NCBI GenBank assembly: GCA_030831945.1
Contig: JAURKC010000002.1
Span: forward strand, 116,654-180,653
Direction of reading: 5' to 3'
Length of the DNA stretch: 64,000 nt
Origin: Ferruginibacter sp.
GTDB taxonomy: Bacteria > Bacteroidota > Bacteroidia > Chitinophagales > Chitinophagaceae
Shown: positions 7,490 to 17,397 of the stretch, one piece after another
Numbering within the stretch: position 1 is the first letter of the stretch
How the letters are laid out: each line of letters starts with the position of its first letter
Notes under the pieces: generated by a model
What the model saw: the letters and a program-made list of their open reading frames with translations, nothing else
Database searches by the model: none
What the model was told of the DNA's origin: nothing
Position numbers and translations under genes: made by a program

Positions 7490-7536
7490 ATAAATTCTTT
7501 CTTTTTAAAAACTTGGATTATTAACAAATCATTACC

Positions 7537-7544
7537 TACCTTAG
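7537..7544 (+). promoter_or_regulatory. Probable accBC promoter
   Basis: TACCTTAG matches the TAnnTTTG box at seven of eight positions, and a TTG at 7513-7515 lies 24 bases upstream, a plausible -33 element. The accB ATG follows at 7585. Confidence 0.45.
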
Positions 7545-7584
7545 CCCCCCGTTTGTAATCAACTAAACCATTTAATGAATTATT

Positions 7585-8064
7585 ATGGATATCAAACAAA
7601 TTCAAGAGCTGGTAAAGCTCATTAATAAGACGAATATTGGAGAAATTACTATTGAAGAAGAAGGGGTTAAAATAACCGTAAAACAAAAGAAAGATCCTGT
7701 TCAGCACATTATTGCAGGTGGACAGCAAGCTCCAATGTTTTCGGCTCCAGCTGCACCTAGTCCAGCTGCTCCCGCTCCTGTTACTCCTGCACCTGCAGTT
7801 GCTGCAGCTCCCAAAACCGATAACTATCTTACTATTAAAAGTCCAATGATTGGTACATTCTATCGCCAGTCTGGACCTGGAAAGCCCATATTTGCTAGTG
7901 AGGGTGATGAAGTATCTCCTGGTTCAATCGTTTGTATTATTGAGGCGATGAAGCTTTTTAATGAAATTGAAAGTGAGGTAAAAGGTAAAATAGTTAAGAT
8001 TTTAGTGGAAGATGCCAGTCCAGTTGAGTTTGATCAACCATTATTTTTGGTAGATCCTAGCTAA
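7585..8064 (+). CDS. accB: Biotin carboxyl carrier protein of acetyl-CoA carboxylase
   Basis: Carries biotin between the biotin carboxylase and carboxyltransferase halves of acetyl-CoA carboxylase. The 159-residue protein has an N-terminal helical segment (MDIKQIQELVKLINKTN), an Ala/Pro-rich flexible linker (about 50-76), and a biotinyl domain with the biotin-accepting Lys123 in EAMKLFNEI. The thumb segment SPMIGTFYRQSGPG is typical of AccB. accC follows 159 bases downstream on the same strand, the usual accB-accC pairing; accA and accD are not in the window. The region upstream has phased T-tracts that could influence transcription. Confidence 0.96.
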   Translation: MDIKQIQELVKLINKTNIGEITIEEEGVKITVKQKKDPVQHIIAGGQQAPMFSAPAAPSPAAPAPVTPAPAVAAAPKTDNYLTIKSPMIGTFYRQSGPGKPIFASEGDEVSPGSIVCIIEAMKLFNEIESEVKGKIVKILVEDASPVEFDQPLFLVDPS

Positions 8065-8223
8065 TTTGACTTTAAGTCAATGGGTTGAATGGTAACTAAT
8101 ATTGATTCTAAAATTTGAAATCAACAATTAGTTTTTCAGATTCCTTATTTTTTGATTTGGCTAAATTTTTAATACGCTGGTATTAATTGATAGAGCCTTT
8201 TTAAAATTTTCAAATTTGTCATT

Positions 8224-9564
8224 ATGTTCAAAAAAATATTGATTGCCAATCGAGGAGAAATTGCACTACGTATTATTCGTACTTGTAAAGAGATGGGCAT
8301 TAAAACGGTCGCTGTTTATTCTACTGCAGATAAAGATAGTTTACATGTAAAGTTTGCTGATGAGGCGGTATGTATTGGTAGACCAAGTAGTGTGGATTCT
8401 TACCTTAATATATTGCATATTATGGCAGCTGCAGAGATTACTAATGCAGATGCTATTCATCCTGGATATGGATTTCTTGCAGAGAATGCAAAGTTTGCTC
8501 AGATTTGTGCTGATCATGGTGTAAAGTTTATTGGACCTACACCCGATATGATTAATGCGATGGGTGATAAAATCACTGCTAAAGAAACAATGATTAAGGC
8601 TGGAGTACCAGTGGTGCCAGGGAGTGGAGGATTATTAGAAAGTGTGGAGCAGGCAAAAGAACTTGCTGCAAAAGTAGTAGGTTACCCAGTAATATTAAAG
8701 GCAACTGCTGGAGGTGGTGGTAAAGGGATGCGTGTGGTTTGGGAAGAAAGTGAAATTGAAAAAGCATTTGAAAATGCTAAAACAGAAGCAGCTGCGTCGT
8801 TTAAAAACGATGGTATTTACATGGAAAAATTTGTAGAAGAGCCTCGACATATCGAAATACAAATCGCAGGTGATCAATTTGGAAATGTTTGTCATTTAAG
8901 TGAAAGAGACTGTTCTATTCAACGTCGTCATCAAAAGTTAGTAGAAGAATCACCTTCTCCATTTATGACTCCAGAGTTAAGAGAAAAAATGGGGCAAGCG
9001 GCTATCAAAGCGGCCAGTGCTATTAATTATGAAAGTGTTGGTACCATTGAATTTTTAGTGGATAAAAACCGCAACTTCTACTTTATGGAAATGAATACGC
9101 GTATTCAAGTAGAACATTGTGTTACTGAAGAGGTAGTGAGTTATGATTTGATAAAAGAACAAATTAAAATTGCTGCGGGACATAAAGTGAGTGGTAAAAA
9201 TTATTATCCTCAAATGCATGCGATTGAATGTAGAATTAATGCAGAAGATCCTTACAATGATTTTAGACCAAGTCCAGGTAAAATCACTGTATTGCATACC
9301 CCAGGAGGACACGGAGTTCGGGTAGATAGTCATGTATACGCTGGTTATGTTATTCCACCTTATTATGATAGTATGATTGGTAAACTCATCACTGTTGCTC
9401 AAACAAGAGAGGAAGCAATTGATACCATGCATCGAGCATTAAGTGAGTACGTTATTGAAGGAATTAAAACTACCATTCCTTTTCATTTACAATTAATGAA
9501 GAATGAAGATTTCAGAAGTGGAAACTTTACTACTAAGTTTTTGGAATCTTTTAAAATGGTCTAA
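8224..9564 (+). CDS. accC: Biotin carboxylase of acetyl-CoA carboxylase
   Basis: ATP-dependent carboxylation of biotin on AccB. The 446-residue protein has the complete ATP-grasp layout: [16 protein letters not shown] at the start, the glycine-rich ATP loop [12 protein letters not shown] (about 160-171), the [12 protein letters not shown] segment, the [13 protein letters not shown] active-site region, and [14 protein letters not shown] with the catalytic Arg and Glu. The length matches stand-alone AccC, not a fused propionyl- or pyruvate carboxylase. It follows accB and ends before a strong terminator at 9595. Confidence 0.97.
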   Translation: MFKKILIANRGEIALRIIRTCKEMGIKTVAVYSTADKDSLHVKFADEAVCIGRPSSVDSYLNILHIMAAAEITNADAIHPGYGFLAENAKFAQICADHGVKFIGPTPDMINAMGDKITAKETMIKAGVPVVPGSGGLLESVEQAKELAAKVVGYPVILKATAGGGGKGMRVVWEESEIEKAFENAKTEAAASFKNDGIYMEKFVEEPRHIEIQIAGDQFGNVCHLSERDCSIQRRHQKLVEESPSPFMTPELREKMGQAAIKAASAINYESVGTIEFLVDKNRNFYFMEMNTRIQVEHCVTEEVVSYDLIKEQIKIAAGHKVSGKNYYPQMHAIECRINAEDPYNDFRPSPGKITVLHTPGGHGVRVDSHVYAGYVIPPYYDSMIGKLITVAQTREEAIDTMHRALSEYVIEGIKTTIPFHLQLMKNEDFRSGNFTTKFLESFKMV

Positions 9565-9594
9565 TTGAAATAATTTTTTTTTAAAAAATTTTAA

Positions 9595-9631
9595 CAAAAG
9601 CCGTCGAAAGAATTTTTCTCGACGGCTTTTG
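9595..9631 (+). terminator. Intrinsic terminator after accC
   Basis: Perfect 12-bp stem (AAAAGCCGTCGA with TCGACGGCTTTT) closing an 11-base loop and ending in a T4 run. It ends the accB-accC unit. Confidence 0.9.
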
Positions 9632-9752
9632 TATAGCTATTCTATATCGTACTATATCAATAGCATCAATATGATTTTCACTTTTCTAGGTTGCAATCTT
9701 TTTATTATTTAAAATATTGCTAAATCCAATTTTTTAACCCTATTCAATTTGT

Positions 9753-9760
9753 TATCTTTG
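9753..9760 (+). promoter_or_regulatory. Bacteroidota-type -7 promoter box for glmM
   Basis: TATCTTTG is an exact TAnnTTTG match ending 26 bases before the ATG at 9787. It helps exclude the upstream TTG at 9775 as the start. Confidence 0.6.
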
Positions 9761-9786
9761 CAGCTCATTAATAATTGACTATAAGA

Positions 9787-11166
9787 ATGGCATTGATTAA
9801 AAGTATTTCTGGAATAAGAGGAACGATTGGAGGGAAAACTGGTGATAATCTTACCCCCGTTGATATTGTGAAATTTACTGCAGCATTTGGCACCTTATTA
9901 ATTAAGGAAGGTGCTAATAAAAAAATAATTGTTGGAAGAGATGGAAGGATCAGTGGTGAAATGGTAAAAAAATTAGTGATTAGTACCTTACAGGCACTTG
10001 GGTTAGAGGTAATTGATTTAGACTATAGTACTACTCCTACAGTTGAAATGGCAGTTGTTTTTGAAAATGCAGGGGGAGGTATTATACTCACTGCTAGCCA
10101 TAATCCAAAGGAATGGAATGCTTTAAAATTGTTAAATAGTCGAGGTGAATTTATCAATAGTGCTGAAGGACAAAAAGTATTGGATATTGCCGAGAGAGAA
10201 GATTTTGATTTTGCAACAGTGGATAAATTAGGAACGATTCGTTTAGACGATTCATTTTTAAATAAGCATATTGAAGCCGTAGTAAATTATGAACTGGTAG
10301 ATGTAGCTGCTATCAAAAAGGCTAAATTTAAAATTGTCGTAGATGCGGTGAATAGCACTGGAGCCATTGCGGTACCAGCCTTGTTAAAGGCATTAGGAGT
10401 AAAAGAAATAGAAATTTTAAATGGAGAGGTGAATGGCAAATTCGCTCATAATCCTGAACCATTACCAGAGCATTTAACTGGCCTAAGTAATGAGGTGTTG
10501 AAACAAAAGGCGAGTATTGGTATTGCAGTAGATCCTGATGTGGATCGACTTTGTTTTGTGTGTGAGGATGGAACAATGTTTGGAGAAGAGTATACTTTAG
10601 TGGCAGTTGCAGATTATGTACTGAGTCGCCGTAAAGGAAATACCGTATCCAATATGTCATCTACTCGTGCATTGAGAGATATAACAGAAAAGCAGGGGGG
10701 TGAATATTTTTCAAGTGCAGTGGGTGAAGTAAATGTGGTAAATAAAATGAAAGCAGTTAATGCGGTAATTGGTGGTGAAGGAAATGGTGGAATCATTGTA
10801 CCTGATTTACATTATGGAAGAGATGCTTTAATTGGAATCGCTTTGTTTTTAACTCATTTAGCGAATACAAAAAAAACAGTTAAGCAACTACGCAATTCAT
10901 ATCCCGATTATTTCATTAGTAAAAACAAGATTCAGTTAGAAAATGGGGTAGATGTGAAAAGTATATTTGAAAAAATTAAGGATAAATATAAAAACTGTCC
11001 CATTAATGTTGAAGATGGTTTGAAAATTGAGTTTGACAAGGATTGGGTTCATTTACGAACCAGTAATACGGAGCCAATTATTCGAATCTATGCTGAAAGT
11101 AATTTTTCAACAACCGCTGATAATATTGCTAGTAAATTAATGAAAGATATTAGTGAATTAATGTAA
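9787..11166 (+). CDS. glmM: Phosphoglucosamine mutase (phosphohexomutase family)
   Basis: Alpha-D-phosphohexomutase, predicted to interconvert glucosamine 6- and 1-phosphate on the way to UDP-N-acetylglucosamine for peptidoglycan and lipopolysaccharide. Four family signatures are in order: the phosphoserine loop TASHNPKEWNALK with Ser104, the metal loop DPDVDRLC near 244, the sugar-binding GGEGNGGI, and the phosphate-binding RTSNTEPIIRIY near the end. The length, 459 aa, is slightly longer than Proteobacterial GlmM but typical of Bacteroidota members. Phosphomannomutase activity cannot be excluded from sequence. I chose the ATG at 9787 over a TTG at 9775 because MALIKSISGIRGT is the family start. 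Confidence 0.9.
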   Translation: MALIKSISGIRGTIGGKTGDNLTPVDIVKFTAAFGTLLIKEGANKKIIVGRDGRISGEMVKKLVISTLQALGLEVIDLDYSTTPTVEMAVVFENAGGGIILTASHNPKEWNALKLLNSRGEFINSAEGQKVLDIAEREDFDFATVDKLGTIRLDDSFLNKHIEAVVNYELVDVAAIKKAKFKIVVDAVNSTGAIAVPALLKALGVKEIEILNGEVNGKFAHNPEPLPEHLTGLSNEVLKQKASIGIAVDPDVDRLCFVCEDGTMFGEEYTLVAVADYVLSRRKGNTVSNMSSTRALRDITEKQGGEYFSSAVGEVNVVNKMKAVNAVIGGEGNGGIIVPDLHYGRDALIGIALFLTHLANTKKTVKQLRNSYPDYFISKNKIQLENGVDVKSIFEKIKDKYKNCPINVEDGLKIEFDKDWVHLRTSNTEPIIRIYAESNFSTTADNIASKLMKDISELM

Positions 11167-11291
11167 GTTGAACGTAAGAGTTGATTTCTACTTACTAGAT
11201 CAAAAAGATTTATTGACTAACGTATTAATTTTCAATAACTTTTAGCGTCAATAAGTTTTTAAATAGACCAATTCTCCTAGTTAGGGAAATT

Positions 11292-12419
11292 ATGAATAGA
11301 ATTTACTTAGATAATGCTGCTACAACTGCTATTGATCCATTAGTACTGGAAGCAATGATGCCTTTTTTTACTGAAAAATTCGGTAATCCCTCTTCTATTT
11401 ATTCCTATGGTCGTGAAACAAGAATGGCTATTGAGCAAGCAAGAAAATCTGTGGCTAAAATATTAAATGCTCATCCTGCAGAAATATTTTTCACTAGTGG
11501 AGGTACCGAAAGTAGTAATACGGCTATAATTTCTTCCGTAAGAAATTTAGGTTGCAAGCATATTATAACTTCTGAAATTGAGCACCATGCAGTGTCTCAT
11601 ACAGTAGACTATTTAAAAAAAGCGGGAGAGGTATCTGTTAGTTTTGTAAAATTGATGCCAGATGGACATATTGATTTAGAAGATCTCGAAAAATTATTAT
11701 CCTCTTCTTCAGTTAAAACATTGGTTACGCTAATGCATGCTAATAACGAGATTGGTAATATGCTCGATCTACATGCGGTAGGAACTTTATGTAATTCCTA
11801 TAAGGCTATCTTTCATAGTGATACGGTTCAATCGGTAGCCCATTTTCCTTTTGATTTAAGAAATACTCCAGTACATTTTATAACTGGTTCAGCACATAAG
11901 TTTCATGGGCCAAAGGGAACAGGCCTTTTATATATCAATGAAAATATAAGCATTCAGTCATTGATCCATGGAGGAGGACAGGAAAGAAATATGAGGGCTG
12001 GAACTGAAAATATCTATGGAATTGTAGGACTCTCAAAAGCATTGGAAATAGCAACTGCTAATTTTGAAGTTGATAAGGCTTATATACTTTCTTTAAAATT
12101 ATATATGTACGAAGCCTTGATAAAAAGTATTCCTGGTATAAGTTTTAATGGAGATGTTCTAGAAAAAAGTTTGTATACTATATTGAATGTGAGTTTTCCA
12201 GTTTCAGAAAAATCGGAAATGTTACTTTTTAATCTTGATATCAATCATATCTGTGCAAGTGGTGGAAGCGCCTGTACATCGGGGGCTGATCAAGGTAGCC
12301 ATGTAATTAGAGCTATTCATGGTAAGGCTAATCAAGTAGCTGTTCGATTTAGTTTTAGTAAACACAATACCATTGAAGAAATTGATTGGGTGGTAGCCAA
12401 GTTGAAAGAAGCTATTTAA
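11292..12419 (+). CDS. Cysteine desulfurase (IscS/NifS family)
   Basis: PLP enzyme that takes sulfur from cysteine for Fe-S clusters and other thio-cofactors. The 375-residue protein shows the PLP-binding Lys203 in TGSAHKFHGPKG, the PLP-contacting HAxNEIG motif (HANNEIG near 149-155), GGGQERNMRAGTEN, and the catalytic Cys328 in GGSACTSG. The short, HxH-containing arrangement resembles the NifS/IscS group I class rather than SufS. No iscU, iscA or suf genes are adjacent, so its specific partner is unknown. It converges on the large secreted protein gene, with three bases between the stop codons. Confidence 0.93.
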   Translation: MNRIYLDNAATTAIDPLVLEAMMPFFTEKFGNPSSIYSYGRETRMAIEQARKSVAKILNAHPAEIFFTSGGTESSNTAIISSVRNLGCKHIITSEIEHHAVSHTVDYLKKAGEVSVSFVKLMPDGHIDLEDLEKLLSSSSVKTLVTLMHANNEIGNMLDLHAVGTLCNSYKAIFHSDTVQSVAHFPFDLRNTPVHFITGSAHKFHGPKGTGLLYINENISIQSLIHGGGQERNMRAGTENIYGIVGLSKALEIATANFEVDKAYILSLKLYMYEALIKSIPGISFNGDVLEKSLYTILNVSFPVSEKSEMLLFNLDINHICASGGSACTSGADQGSHVIRAIHGKANQVAVRFSFSKHNTIEEIDWVVAKLKEAI

Positions 12420-12422
12420 TCT

Positions 12423-14450
12423 TTATCGAATTAATACACTGCTTCCCTTCAATTCAATTTTATTACCGGTGTCAATATTGGTGTATTGAAGGAACCAAAC
12501 AAAAGTTCCTGGGTCCTGGGGTTTTCCATTGTAGCTTCCATCCCATTTATTTTTCCAATTTTGAGTTTCAAAAACCATTTGACCAAAGCGGTTATATACT
12601 CTAAATACTAAATCCTTTGCCTTATAGGCATTGGTAGGATATAAGTAATCATTCAGTCCATCATTGTTTGGCGAAAAAGCTTTGGGTATTGCGATATAAC
12701 AATTACCAATTACCTGAATTGTTTTTATTAAAGTATCTGGACATCCTGCAATATTTTTTACAATAAGTTGTACGGGAGTATTTTTAATTGAATTAGAAGG
12801 GGGATAAAATTGGGTAGGCGGAGTATTCAGTAAGCTAGTATTACCATTGCCAAAGTCCCATTCCCAGCTCACTACAGGTCCAGTACTTTTATCAATAAAC
12901 TGAGCAGGATCACTAGGACATACAACTGAGGTAGATTCAAAGGCTGCTGTCACTTTATTTTTTATCAATGTAGTTATTGATGAGGAGGTGTCGGAACAAG
13001 TGCCGTTGGAAACGATTAGGGTTGCTTGCTTATTTCCGATGGTAGTCCAAATCAGGGAGGTATTTTTAAGCGAACTACTTTGGTTATTATCAAAACTCCA
13101 GCTCCAACTATTTACTCCGTTATTTCCATCATGAGAATAATCAATGGTATCAACCAAACAACCATATCTAATTTGAGATTTAAAATCTGCAGAAACGGTA
13201 TCTATTGATGTGAATTGAAGCATTGCTCCAATAACTGTTGGTACCCCACATTCATTGATTACAGTATTTCCGTCAGTTCCATTTTTTAGTTTAATTTGAA
13301 AAGTACCTGCTTTTTGAATGGGAGCCGATAAGTTTACTCTAATTATCTGAGTGAGTCCATTTGCATTACAAATACCTGAAGCCCCCGCAATGGAAATTGG
13401 ATAGGTGCCGGTGATAATAAAGTCGCTGCCGTCTGCTGCTATAGAATTACAAAGCATAGGATCTTTAAAAACCAAGTCCAAAAATTTTGGTGCACACCCT
13501 ATTTTTGAAATACTGTCCATAGGAGTGGGCGTTAAAGGATATACCGTTACCGGTAATGATTGACCATTCACGAATCCACGATCACAATTATCTAATAAAT
13601 TATTTCCATCTGTACCTGTTTGAACATAGATAGTGTAATTACCTGGAGGAACTCTTCCAGCCAGCGTAAGTACTACAGAGTCCATATCAAATCCAGTGCT
13701 GCATCCAATTCCAACGGCACTAGTGATTGGAGCTATAACTGGAGAAATACTGAAGTCAGATCCGTTGGAGGCTAGACTACTACACTTCATTTTTTTATTC
13801 AATTTTACCGAAACACTACTGCCGTCGCAGGCTGCTCTAGCTTTAAGTAAATTAGGTATTACAGGATCAGTAATATTAGCAGTACCTCCTCCAAACGACA
13901 AGGAGTAGCCGCTTTGAGAATTGCTGAAGTGACTGATTAATAATAAATAATTATGACCTTGTATTAGCGTTGGCATTTTACTGAAAAGAGGTAAAGGGGG
14001 GCCGAAACCAGTAGAACCACAAACAACGTTTAAAGTTCCTGCTGCCGATGCACCAGTATTACCTGGTTCACCCGACCAGTTGCAGGATACGAAAAGAGTT
14101 GAATCTGTATAAACATCTGCTGGATTGCGGTTGGTGACATCAAATAATTGCCAATCGTAGTCATCAGAAAAAGTATTAGGCTTAATTAAAAAACCAAGCG
14201 TACCAGCAGTAAAGCAAGTAAACTTATACCAATAAGGATTTTTATCAGTCACCATTGATGCAGTACAAGGACCAGGCACTAATCGATCTCCACAGATAGG
14301 AACGGATGCCATTTTAAAAGTGTCAGTTCCACAAACTGGAAAGGCGGTTTGTGGATTTTGTCCTAGGCCAGTACATACAGTTTGTGCATAGCTATTTCCG
14401 GAAAAGAAAAGCATCAAAAGGTAAATAAATATTTTTTTATTACTGATCAT
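12423..14450 (-). CDS. Large secreted protein with PKD-like and gliding-motility C-terminal (CHU_C) domains
   Basis: A 675-residue exported protein. It has a signal peptide (KIFIYLLMLFFSGNSYAQ), an N-terminal cysteine-rich beta region, and two repeated modules with CSSLASNGSDFSI and CNSIAADGSDFII (about 220 and 340). Two PKD-like domains follow (SWSWSFDNNQSS, SWEWDFGNGNTS), and the C-terminal domain carries AFSPNNDGLNDYLYP and VYNRFGQMVFET. That last domain is the CHU_C / type B type IX secretion sorting domain found on Bacteroidota surface and gliding proteins. It is therefore likely exported by T9SS and attached at the surface. The ligand is unknown. A near-match -7 box (TATCTTTA) lies just before the ATG. 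Confidence 0.88.
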   Translation of the reverse strand: MISNKKIFIYLLMLFFSGNSYAQTVCTGLGQNPQTAFPVCGTDTFKMASVPICGDRLVPGPCTASMVTDKNPYWYKFTCFTAGTLGFLIKPNTFSDDYDWQLFDVTNRNPADVYTDSTLFVSCNWSGEPGNTGASAAGTLNVVCGSTGFGPPLPLFSKMPTLIQGHNYLLLISHFSNSQSGYSLSFGGGTANITDPVIPNLLKARAACDGSSVSVKLNKKMKCSSLASNGSDFSISPVIAPITSAVGIGCSTGFDMDSVVLTLAGRVPPGNYTIYVQTGTDGNNLLDNCDRGFVNGQSLPVTVYPLTPTPMDSISKIGCAPKFLDLVFKDPMLCNSIAADGSDFIITGTYPISIAGASGICNANGLTQIIRVNLSAPIQKAGTFQIKLKNGTDGNTVINECGVPTVIGAMLQFTSIDTVSADFKSQIRYGCLVDTIDYSHDGNNGVNSWSWSFDNNQSSSLKNTSLIWTTIGNKQATLIVSNGTCSDTSSSITTLIKNKVTAAFESTSVVCPSDPAQFIDKSTGPVVSWEWDFGNGNTSLLNTPPTQFYPPSNSIKNTPVQLIVKNIAGCPDTLIKTIQVIGNCYIAIPKAFSPNNDGLNDYLYPTNAYKAKDLVFRVYNRFGQMVFETQNWKNKWDGSYNGKPQDPGTFVWFLQYTNIDTGNKIELKGSSVLIR

Positions 14451-14574
14451 GGACTGATTGTAAAGATAAATTTAAATAGGTAATCAGTTTTTAAAAATTG
14501 GCTAGTAATTGCTGACGTTAAAAAATAACTTATTGATTAGTACTCCTATTAAAATTCTTTTGCTAAAAAAGTAT

Positions 14575-17184
14575 TTAATTTACTTTGCCTTTTACTTCCT
14601 GAAGTTTTAATAAGGCTTCAACGGGTGTTAATCGATTAATGTCAACCGCATTCAGTAAGGTTCTAATTTCTTCAAATGTGGCTGAGTGTGCATCAAAAAT
14701 ACTAAGTTGCATTTTTGGTATATTGAGTTGCTGAAGTTTCTCGTCTAAATTATCTCCCTTATTCTCTCCATTATTTCTGCTTTGCTCAAGTTGTAATAAA
14801 ACTTCATTGGCACGTTCTATCAAACTTGGGGGCATGCCAGCCATTCGGGCTACATGGATACCGAAACTATGTACACTTCCACCTGGTGCAAGTTTGCGTA
14901 AAAAAATAATTTTATTACCTACTTCTTTATTGGTAACATGATAATTTTTTACTCGCTGTAATTTATTTTCTAACTCGTTTAACTCGTGGTAGTGGGTGGC
15001 GAATAGTGTTTTAGGGCTATTGGCAGATTGGTGTAAATATTCTACAATACTCCAGGCAATTGATATGCCGTCGTAAGTAGAGGTGCCCCTTCCAATTTCA
15101 TCTAGTAAAATTAAACTTCTTGAAGTAATATTATTGATGATACTAGCAGTTTCATTCATCTCTACCATAAAAGTACTTTCTCCGCCACTCAAGTTATCAC
15201 TAGCTCCAACTCTCGTAAAAATTTTATCAGTTAAAGGTATTTTAGCATCACTTGAGGGAACAAAACTTCCCATATGGGCCATTAAAGTGATGAGTGCCGT
15301 TTGTCGAAGAATGGCACTTTTACCACTCATATTCGGACCTGTTAAAATAATAATTTGTTGAGTAGAAGGATCCAGATAAATTGAATTGGAGATATAGCTT
15401 TCTCCGGGTGGCAGATATCTTTCTATTACAGGATGGCGACTATCTTTAATATCTAGTATATTGCTATGATTGATTTCAGGTTTTTTATATTGGAACTGAA
15501 GTGCATTGTTTGAAAAACAGGTAAGGCAATCTAATACAGCCATTACGTGACCGTTGACTTGCATTGGAGCAATATAATCTTGCAACTCATTCAATATTTT
15601 TTCAAATAGTTGCATTTCAATTAAAAGAATTTTATCCTCTGCACCGATAATTTTTTCTTCGTATTCTTTTAATTCAGGGGTGATATATCTTTCAGCATTG
15701 GCAAGGGTTTGTTTACGAATCCAAGTTGCTGGCACTTTGTTTTTATGTAAGTTGGTAACTTCTAGATAGTAACCAAAAACATTGTTGAAACTTATTTTTA
15801 AAGAAGAAATACCGGTAAGTAAAGCTTCCTTTTGTTGTAGTTCGATTAGGTATTCTTTTCCACCGCTGGAAATTTTCCTTAATTCATCTAGTTCGTCATT
15901 TATTCCATTAGCAATAATACCTCCCTTTGATGCGAGAGCTGGAGGCGCTTCATTAATTTCCCTTATAATTTTTTCTAAAATTAATTTGCAGGTATTCAGT
16001 GAATCACCTAATCTTTTTAAATAATTATTATTGGAACCAGCACAGATTTCTTTGATAGATTCGGTTTGAATTAAGCCTCGCGCAATTTGAAGCACTTCAC
16101 GTGGGTTTACTTTTTTTAAAGGCACTTTACTAACTAGCCTTTCTACATCACCCGCTTGTTTAATATGATGTGAAATTTTATTTCGAATATCTGTTTCTTT
16201 TATTAAATATTCAACGGTATCTAGTCTTTCATTTATTTTGATACTATCGTTTAAGGGAAGTACCATCCAGCGTTTTAATAAACGGGCTCCCATGGGGGAG
16301 ACGGTATTGTCCAGCACTTTTAATAGTGTGTTGCTATCTTCAGGTCCTCCAAATAATTCAAGATTTCTAATAGTGAATCGATCCATCCATAAATGTTCTT
16401 CTCGATCTATTCTTTGAATGGAGGTGATGTGACCTAGATTGGGGTGCTCCGTATCTTTTAGATAATGAAGGATTGCGCCAGCAGCGATGGTACCTTCTTT
16501 TAAATTGTCTACTCCAAACCCTTTTAAACTATGCGTTCCAAAATGTTTCAACAAACTTTCAGTAGCATAGGCGTCAGTAAAAATCCATTCGTCTAGAGCA
16601 TAGGTAAAAAATTTGTTACCAAAATATTCTTTAAAATTTTTCTGTTGATTGCGTTGAAAAATTACTTCTGCAGGTTTTAGACTTTGTAGTAATTTATCTG
16701 CATACTCGCGATCGCCTTCTGCAATAAAAAATTCTCCCGTACTAATATCTAAAAATGCGATACCTATTTTTATTTCATCAAAGTGAAGTGCTGCTAAAAA
16801 GTTATTGCTATTGTGCTCTAATAATTTATCACTAGTAGCTACCCCTGGAGTAACTAATTCTGTAACTCCTCTTTTTACAATTCCTTTTGCTTGTTTCGGA
16901 TCTTCTAATTGATCACAAATAGCCACACGGTAACCTGCTTTTACCAATTTGTGTAAATAAGTATCTAAGGAGTGATGGGGAAAACCAGCCAATTGGGATG
17001 AATTAGCATCTCCATTATTTCTTTTGGTTAAAGTAATTCCCAATACGCTGGATGCATTGACCGCATCTTGACCAAATGTTTCGTAAAAATCTCCTACGCG
17101 AAATAGCAAAATGGCATCAGGATATTTAGCCTTGATAGCATTGTGTTGTTGCATTAAAGGAGTTTCTCCGCTTGATTTAGCCAT
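14575..17184 (-). CDS. mutS: DNA mismatch repair protein
   Basis: Recognises base mismatches and small loops and recruits MutL. The 869-residue protein has all MutS parts: the mismatch-reading domain with LFRVGDFYETFG (the Phe-x-Glu wedge), the connector and lever domains, and the ABC-type ATPase with Walker A GPNMSGKS, Walker B LILLDEIGRGTST, and the TLFATHYHEL switch. The C-terminal helix-turn-helix dimerisation segment is present. The length is standard for MutS1, not MutS2, and there is no Smr domain. It is monocistronic, divergent from the methyltransferase gene at 17398. Confidence 0.98.
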   Translation of the reverse strand: MAKSSGETPLMQQHNAIKAKYPDAILLFRVGDFYETFGQDAVNASSVLGITLTKRNNGDANSSQLAGFPHHSLDTYLHKLVKAGYRVAICDQLEDPKQAKGIVKRGVTELVTPGVATSDKLLEHNSNNFLAALHFDEIKIGIAFLDISTGEFFIAEGDREYADKLLQSLKPAEVIFQRNQQKNFKEYFGNKFFTYALDEWIFTDAYATESLLKHFGTHSLKGFGVDNLKEGTIAAGAILHYLKDTEHPNLGHITSIQRIDREEHLWMDRFTIRNLELFGGPEDSNTLLKVLDNTVSPMGARLLKRWMVLPLNDSIKINERLDTVEYLIKETDIRNKISHHIKQAGDVERLVSKVPLKKVNPREVLQIARGLIQTESIKEICAGSNNNYLKRLGDSLNTCKLILEKIIREINEAPPALASKGGIIANGINDELDELRKISSGGKEYLIELQQKEALLTGISSLKISFNNVFGYYLEVTNLHKNKVPATWIRKQTLANAERYITPELKEYEEKIIGAEDKILLIEMQLFEKILNELQDYIAPMQVNGHVMAVLDCLTCFSNNALQFQYKKPEINHSNILDIKDSRHPVIERYLPPGESYISNSIYLDPSTQQIIILTGPNMSGKSAILRQTALITLMAHMGSFVPSSDAKIPLTDKIFTRVGASDNLSGGESTFMVEMNETASIINNITSRSLILLDEIGRGTSTYDGISIAWSIVEYLHQSANSPKTLFATHYHELNELENKLQRVKNYHVTNKEVGNKIIFLRKLAPGGSVHSFGIHVARMAGMPPSLIERANEVLLQLEQSRNNGENKGDNLDEKLQQLNIPKMQLSIFDAHSATFEEIRTLLNAVDINRLTPVEALLKLQEVKGKVN

Positions 17185-17363
17185 GGTATTTGTGTGAAAA
17201 TATAAATTTCGAAAGTTAAAAATTGAATCAGCTGTTTATTTTCAATAAAAATAGCGCTAAAGCTTAATTTTCATATTTAAATTTTATTGATACTTAGTTT
17301 AACTATAGCAGCAAAAATAGGGCCTTTATTAGGTTTTAAGAAGGGTTTGTGAAAGATGTGAAT

Positions 17364-17371
17364 TACTTTTG
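17364..17371 (+). promoter_or_regulatory. Bacteroidota-type -7 promoter box
   Basis: TACTTTTG is an exact TAnnTTTG match ending 26 bases before the ATG at 17398, the same distance as at glmM. Confidence 0.55.
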
Positions 17372-17397
17372 CCTAAATTAAAGAGCTTATAGCAATT

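Larger units (their letters stand above)
7261..7584. other. efp-accB intergenic region with phased T-tracts
   Basis: This 324-base gap has no gene. It holds, in order, a plain stretch to 7375, the hairpin terminator at 7376-7412, eight helically phased T-tracts at 7413-7489, and a promoter-like pair (TTG at 7513, TACCTTAG at 7537) before accB. A minus-strand reading frame covering 7447-7728 is a by-product of the T-rich repeats. Confidence 0.7.

Noticed and set aside
7447..7728. Minus-strand frame of 93 codons opposite accB
   Set aside because: It arises from the phased T-tracts and the reverse of accB; composition is Asn/Phe/Leu-rich low complexity with no recognisable family.
9055..9432. 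Minus-strand frame of 125 codons inside accC
   Set aside because: Lies wholly within a conserved gene on the other strand; composition is unlike a real protein.
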